In this document: positions 60,201 to 64,000 of the stretch, piece by piece
Layout of the letters: each line of letters opens with the position of its first letter
Numbering within the stretch: the first letter of the stretch is position 1
Origin: Amphibalanus amphitrite
Taxonomy: Eukaryota; Arthropoda; Thecostraca; Balanomorpha; Balanidae
DNA length: 64,000 nucleotides
NCBI RefSeq assembly: GCF_019059575.1
Contig: NW_024881830.1
Span: 434,001 to 498,000, forward strand
Reading direction: 5' to 3'
Program-made: the position numbers and the translations under genes
The notes under the pieces: generated by a model
The model's input: only the letters and a program-made list of their open reading frames with translations
The model's database searches: none
Told to the model about the DNA's origin: nothing

Positions 60201-63200
60201 TGCAGACATATGTGCTAGCATTTCCTTTCCCCTGCAGCTAAATGATCCCAACACATGCCAGAGATTCCCTTTTCCTTCTATTTATCTAACTGTGACTCCC
60301 TGCTCATGACATAATATCCCAGCGAAGTCTCGCGGTGCTGGTCGGTTTCACCTAACAACATCGTTTTGTTTTCCCTCGGTTCCTAATGTCCACATAAATC
60401 CATTGAAGCCGAGTGCGCTGCTCTACTGACCAGTCGTCCGAGTTGAGTTTGCGGTAGGCCTCGTCCAGCGCCTGCCGCGGGTTGGCGAACCGCTCCAGCT
60501 GCTGGCCGAACACGGAGCTGGCGCTGCTCGGAACGCTGGACTTGTTCATGTCGGCACCGAACCTGACGGCCACGCAACAGCAGTGTCAGGTATACGTACA
60601 CGTACACTCGCAGATCCACGGCAAACGTCGTTGCAGCCTAATATTGCCACAAGACACCAAATAAAACACGCCACGGGGCAACAAGTCTTACAAAGGCTCA
60701 AGTGCCCGGTTGGTATTATTATTATTATTATTATTGTTTATTCAGCATCGTCATGCGACAAAAAGATACATACCCCCCCCCCCCACCCACCCACACACAC
60801 AGTCAATCAGCACTCAGGACGTTAGTAGTCTTAACAGGCGCCGCGAGGCCTGACAGTAGCTTGCCAAAACCATCTTCAAACTGTCTATAAGACCGCTTTC
60901 TTGGAGTGGTGCCCGGACTATGTCGTGATCGACGTACCCAGCAGCGATGTGCATGATAGTGCCGAAATTCCCACCACACAGATTATATACGTGGCCAATA
61001 AACGACCCATCCAACTGCTCGGGGTACGTAGCAAGTCTGGCCAGTCCAGTGACGTAGGCTTGGCGAAGACGGTGGTCAGCGCGGAAAGCATTACGGAATG
61101 CGCGGAGGGCATTACCTCGCAGCACCTCACCGATGCGAGGCACCCCAGCAGCAATCAAAAGAGCCGTATGGTGCGCAGAACGCGGCAGACCCAGCGCTGC
61201 CTTGATCAGCGAAGCCTGTCGCGAGTCTAGACGCTCAATGTCGGCGGAACTGAGGGGAGCCGTCTCACAGCCGAAGATCAGTGCCGGCAGCACTACTGTC
61301 TTCCAGAGGAAGATTTTGTCAGCAGCAGTCAGGCGGTTGGTGAAATTGCCCAGGGGTGTGAGGCCATAGAATGATGCACAAGCACGCCTGATGCGCTGAG
61401 CCACGTGGTTGTCTGTGCTGAGGTTGTCATCAAGCACCGTACCGAGGTGCTCGGTCGTCTGCCGGATCTGCAGCTGCTGTCCTGACAGTGTCCACCTCGG
61501 TGTGCTCGTGAATAGTTCCTGTCCAAATATAATACAATGGCTCTTGGTTTTTCCCGGTTCAGGGTGAACGAAGTCGAGGCGCCAAGTAGCCGCGAATTCT
61601 CCCACCATCTGCAGCATTGCACCGAGGTCACGCGCGTTCGCAGATATAAGGAGAACATCGTCAGCGTAGCAGATAGCGGGTACGTGCTGGCTGTGTAGAT
61701 ATGCTCCACGACCGCTGCGATCTAGGACCTCAATAAGAGGTAAGAGGAAGATGTTTGCAAGGGTTGGCGATAAGATGGCCCCTTGTCTGGTGCCCCTGCA
61801 GACCAGGAACGCTTCAGATGTGGCGCCACCAAAAGTCACCCTTGCAGAGAGGTGGCGGTACCAGGTGACCATGAGGCACCAGCAGTAGGCGCTAAGATAA
61901 TCTTCCAGACGGAAGAACAGACCGTCATGCCATATTCGGTCAAAACATTTCCTCGCGTCAAGGTTTGCGACAAAAACAGGAAGACCCCTGGCTCGATTCT
62001 GCTGTATGGTCTCTCCAGCCAACAGAGACGCTTGCATGGTGCCCCGATTGGAGATAAAACCAAACTGCAGATGATGAGGTTCAAATGAGGCGTTCAGTTC
62101 GTCTAGCACTAACAGCTCGAGCAGCTTAGATGCGCAGGTTGTGATTGAAATCGGTCGATAGTTGTCCAAGCAGTTAGGGTCCGATTGAGATTTCTTCAAC
62201 ACGGGTACAATAACGCTGTCAGCGAAGGTAGCTGGCACGCTACACGTGGACAGGCAGACAGAGAGAAGGTGCGCCAGAGCTGACAGGAGACAAGGCGACT
62301 GACCATAGAGAAGGTGCTCCGCCGTGATGCCGTCTATACCAGGTGCCTTCCCACGCTGTAACCGGTGAATGAGGCCTGCTACTTGTCCAGCTGAAACCGT
62401 TCTTTCGGATGCATCGTTACGGATTCTCCTTAGTCGAGAATCTACATGTTCAGCAATTTGGAGCTGGTCCAGAGTCAGTTGCCTGTGACTATCTTGGTGC
62501 ACAGTCTGGAAGTGGGTGCGGAAGTCGGCGGCGGATAGATCAGAGGCCGACTTGAGTCCATTACGCCGTATCTGTTGCACACGTCGCCAGAAGGCTGTCA
62601 GATTTTTGTCACGGCGGAGCAGTTCGAGAGTGTGGGCCTCGCTCTCGATCCGCGCCACTGCTGCACGTCTGCGGGCGTGACGGTAAGCAGATCTTGCAGC
62701 CTGATAGCACTGTGCCACTGCTGAGAGGGTAGGACGGCCACAGTTTACCCATATCTGATGCCAGAAACGAGTGCGATCCCGCGCCACTGCCACATCAGGC
62801 GACCACCAGGGCTTCGGGGGACGTCGCGTCTTGGAGCATCCGGCGATTCGCGCAGCAGTATGTATGCATCGTGTAATTGCTTCGTCAATCTCATCCGGGG
62901 TGGCACCGTTGGTGAGCTGACAAGCACCAATAAGCTCGTCCAGAGAAGACAAATATATCTGCAGTTTTTCTGGACAACTCCAATCTAGTACTTCTGAATG
63001 GATGGAACCCATATTCAGTGGAGGGCTGGAGACATCGAGACTGGTGCCAGCTGAGGCAGACGGCAGCACCACGCTGCAAAGGACCGGAAGATGTGGGCTC
63101 AGGTTGTCCACACAGGGGGCTACGATGCGACAATCATGAACTTGAGGCACCAGACATTGCGGTACAGCGATGTGATCGATGTGCGATTGGCCGTCAGCTC

Positions 63201-63781
63201 GAGCATAGGTGTACGCCACTGGTTGCGAGAACCGGAACTCGGCGACTGTCAGTCCGTGGTCGTCCAATAAGTCTTGCATTAGATGACTCAGCGGAGAGAA
63301 ACCCCGAAGACGGTGCCAGCCCGGTGGGCGCAGTTCTGGTGACAGTGGTGGCAGAGCACAGTTAAAATCGCCTACAAGCACCACTGGAGCTGAGGGTCTT
63401 AGCGAAGAGAATAATGCATCAAGCTTCCCCGTCAGGATTGTGTACTCTTCAAAATTTACCGCAGATGAATTCCAGTACGGCATGTAGCAGCCAACTATCG
63501 TTATAAGATAGTTGGCTGCTACATGCCAACTATCTTATATATGTAATATAACTAGTAGTTCGAGGTTTGGTTAACGCTTTTAGCCGCTACCCAGACATTC
63601 CCATGAAGCATCTTGAGCAGGTTAGTTACAGTTTGCACGTTATCATCTTACGTTTTTGACTTTGGCAGTGTGGGCTGTTTCGGTCGGTGGGTGGCCAGAT
63701 TTTGCATGCTGCCAGACTTGCGCTCTATGCTGGGGCTGGGAGGCGCGTGCGGCTGCTTCTCTGAGCCGGAGAGGTGAGGTC
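57023..63781 (-). CDS. TOGARAM1: TOGARAM/crescerin-type TOG-domain protein, C-terminal exons (partial)
   Basis: Five exons join in frame: 63781-63652, 60562-60431, 58288-58096, 57830-57523 and 57203-57023 (TGA), about 313 residues. A Ser/Pro/Lys-rich linker comes first. A TOG domain of HEAT repeats follows: LERFANPRQALDEAYRKLNS DDW, EREVSGLTDLVRLF, QMKNLRSQVLRAAVQTSAEM F, NTNKFIKADSNRAL-like segment, VSVSRAVAVVIGEGLGHRSS, DITDKLVPAAAQL and QTR..AKEIF. Order and motifs (LNS.DW, V.NLRS.V.RAA, P/S.RA...I..G) match the last TOG domains of TOGARAM1/2, which bind tubulin and act on ciliary microtubules. Which paralogue this is cannot be told. The protein ends about 40 residues past the last HEAT helix. 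The 5' exons lie beyond the window. A LINE sits in the first intron seen, in sense. Confidence 0.85.
57523..57830 (-). CDS. TOGARAM1: TOGARAM-type gene, exon with HEAT repeats
   Basis: 308 nt from acceptor GTCCACAG to donor ACACG/GTGAGC. Encodes NMESMVAILLQKTSDTNKFI and KADSNRALDMMLENVSVSRA. Confidence 0.88.
58096..58288 (-). CDS. TOGARAM1: TOGARAM-type gene, exon with HEAT repeats
   Basis: 193 nt; completes a split Trp codon, then EREVSGLTDLVRLFRHHPDT and VVAAIVKQMKNLRSQVLRAA. Donor GAGCCG/GTGAGG. Confidence 0.88.
58334..58595. mobile_element. 262-bp hAT-like element with perfect 8-bp target duplication
   Basis: GTCGGTAT at 58326-58333 and 58596-58603 flanks ends TAGTGATGTCAAT and (inverted) TAGAGATGTCAAT. 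The interior is built of ACCAAAC/TTTGGTAT-type repeats in inverted halves. Confidence 0.82.
58649..58894 (+). repeat. SINE-like repeat, left part of interrupted copy
   Basis: Matches the copy at 48.2 kb up to CCGGCTCT. The remainder resumes at 59783 (AATGGTCTAATTGGACCGAA) and ends in an A-rich tail near 59832. Confidence 0.85.
58895..59782. mobile_element. TTAA-flanked hairpin element, short class, copy 6
   Basis: TTAA at 58895-58898 and 59779-59782; ends CCCTCGCCCGTAT and its exact inverse. Hairpins with loops TCGAACGGA and TCCAACGGA lie at 58913-58948 and 59710-59740. 888 bp, inserted in a SINE-like repeat. The interior has many TGACCTGACC repeats. Confidence 0.9.
59783..59832 (+). repeat. 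SINE-like repeat, right part of interrupted copy
   Basis: Continues the repeat broken at 58894: GGACCGAAAGGGCCTAACCC then AACAAAACAAAAACAAACAA. Confidence 0.85.
59840..60110 (+). repeat. Degenerate CAGACGGTATACA-type repeats
   Basis: Loose repeats of about 25-35 bp with CAGTCGGTACACAC / GGTCAGACGG cores, in the TOGARAM-type intron. Confidence 0.5.
60431..60562 (-). CDS. TOGARAM1: TOGARAM-type gene, exon at start of the TOG domain
   Basis: 132 nt ending GACTG/GTCAGT, so the conserved Trp of LNSDDW is split across the intron. A donor six bases on was rejected because it breaks phase. Confidence 0.85.
60712..63506 (-). mobile_element. 5'-truncated non-LTR retrotransposon (LINE)
   Basis: The minus strand holds an endonuclease remnant, a reverse transcriptase and a C-terminal region, followed by about 80 bp of 3' UTR and a (TAA)n-type tail (ATT repeats at 60716-60736, plus strand). 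The frame can be extended upstream of the first ATG as LITIVGCYMPYW, so the element starts within the endonuclease. A 19-bp inverted duplication marks the 5' junction (63481-63525). It is inserted in the intron of the TOGARAM-type gene in sense orientation. The TAA tail recalls the I/Jockey group; the clade is not settled. Confidence 0.88.
60814..63483 (-). CDS. LINE ORF2-like protein: endonuclease (partial) and reverse transcriptase
   Basis: 889 uninterrupted codons. The APE-type endonuclease part keeps GDFNC (about residues 38-42) and the S-H-I-D-H-I block (about 100-105), but its N-terminal metal-binding and catalytic motifs are lost by truncation. The reverse transcriptase has the GKAPGIDGITAEHL entry block, NYRPIS, LDARKCFDRIWHDGL (first catalytic Asp), GTRQGAILSPTLANIF, and the YADD box near residue 606, followed by a thumb region with HLGTVLDD. 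The C-terminal part has LYN/CGG and H residues but no clear CCHC knuckle or RNase H. The intact frame suggests recent insertion; with the 5' end missing it should not mobilise itself. Confidence 0.92.
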   Translation of the reverse strand: MPYWNSSAVNFEEYTILTGKLDALFSSLRPSAPVVLVGDFNCALPPLSPELRPPGWHRLRGFSPLSHLMQDLLDDHGLTVAEFRFSQPVAYTYARADGQSHIDHIAVPQCLVPQVHDCRIVAPCVDNLSPHLPVLCSVVLPSASAGTSLDVSSPPLNMGSIHSEVLDWSCPEKLQIYLSSLDELIGACQLTNGATPDEIDEAITRCIHTAARIAGCSKTRRPPKPWWSPDVAVARDRTRFWHQIWVNCGRPTLSAVAQCYQAARSAYRHARRRAAVARIESEAHTLELLRRDKNLTAFWRRVQQIRRNGLKSASDLSAADFRTHFQTVHQDSHRQLTLDQLQIAEHVDSRLRRIRNDASERTVSAGQVAGLIHRLQRGKAPGIDGITAEHLLYGQSPCLLSALAHLLSVCLSTCSVPATFADSVIVPVLKKSQSDPNCLDNYRPISITTCASKLLELLVLDELNASFEPHHLQFGFISNRGTMQASLLAGETIQQNRARGLPVFVANLDARKCFDRIWHDGLFFRLEDYLSAYCWCLMVTWYRHLSARVTFGGATSEAFLVCRGTRQGAILSPTLANIFLLPLIEVLDRSGRGAYLHSQHVPAICYADDVLLISANARDLGAMLQMVGEFAATWRLDFVHPEPGKTKSHCIIFGQELFTSTPRWTLSGQQLQIRQTTEHLGTVLDDNLSTDNHVAQRIRRACASFYGLTPLGNFTNRLTAADKIFLWKTVVLPALIFGCETAPLSSADIERLDSRQASLIKAALGLPRSAHHTALLIAAGVPRIGEVLRGNALRAFRNAFRADHRLRQAYVTGLARLATYPEQLDGSFIGHVYNLCGGNFGTIMHIAAGYVDHDIVRAPLQESGLIDSLKMVLASYCQASRRLLRLLTS
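63481..63525. repeat. Inverted duplication at the LINE 5' junction
   Basis: CATGTAGCAGCCAACTATC, loop GTTATAA, then the exact reverse complement. A further partial copy (CCAACTATCTTATA) follows. Confidence 0.92.
63652..63781 (-). CDS. TOGARAM1: TOGARAM-type gene, linker exon
   Basis: Acceptor ACTGTTTTCAG, donor AAAAAC/GTAAGA; the frame PHLSGSEKQPHAPPSPSIER... is chosen because only it joins the next exon in phase. The Ser/Lys/Pro-rich content fits the disordered linker before the TOG domain. Confidence 0.6.
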
Positions 63782-64000
63782 CTGAAAACAGTGAGCGTAA
63801 GTCAGTGTTATTCTTTCAGCGGCATTGTGCACTAAACAAAATTTACGCTTATCCTGTCGATGTCAATGACGCCATGGAAGCCATCCACCATCATCCCATG
63901 ACAGCTATCCACTGCATAATCCACCGAATCAGCACTGCTGGACTACCGGGGTATTTCAATGGAAAAACACAATTCTAACGAATAGTGCTCATCTGTGTCA

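Overview
The window is a piece of an animal nuclear genome: genes are split into short exons with GT/AG introns, exons are GC-rich, introns are long, and mobile elements are dense. Several gene families present here (dixin, MIF, a TOGARAM-type TOG protein) are metazoan. The Ala/Gly/Arg-rich exon style and element load suggest an arthropod, perhaps a crustacean such as a barnacle. That taxonomic guess is inference only; no rRNA or mitochondrial marker is present.

Layout: 1-1.5 kb holds the 3' end of a Ty3/Gypsy-like retrotransposon and its LTR. A minisatellite follows at 1.9-2.7 kb. At 3.9-5.1 kb (minus) there are three phase-consistent exons of an unrecognised gene. From about 7.3 to 38.9 kb (plus) lies a complete dixin (DIXDC1) gene: CH domain, low-complexity linker, coiled coil and C-terminal DIX domain, with an internal alternative first exon at 34.8 kb that would make a short CH-less form. 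At 40.3-41.7 kb (minus) is a complete three-exon MIF gene. At 44.8-53.1 kb (plus) is a probable two-exon gene for a small two-pass membrane protein. At 57.0-63.8 kb (minus) are the last five exons of a TOGARAM/crescerin-type TOG-domain gene, whose intron holds a 5'-truncated LINE with an intact 889-codon reverse transcriptase frame.

The most striking non-genic content is a family of six TTAA-flanked elements (8.1, 13.8, 23.1, 30.8, 53.2 and 58.9 kb) in two size classes, about 0.9 and 1.2 kb. Each end carries a G-run/loop/C-run hairpin. Their interiors are packed with AGGTCA-type nuclear receptor half-sites and TGACGTCA sites. Two copies are dated by nesting: one sits inside a SINE-like repeat whose uninterrupted paralogue is also in the window, and another was itself interrupted by an element with a 3-bp target duplication. 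hAT-like elements with readable 8-bp target duplications occur at 21.3, 26.5, 37.3 and 58.3 kb. A second repeat family, at 32.2-33.75 and 45.4-46.2 kb, is built of modules carrying CACGTG palindromes.

Gene models were built by hand from splice consensus, reading phase and remembered family similarity. Exon ends are given to the base but are untested by transcripts.
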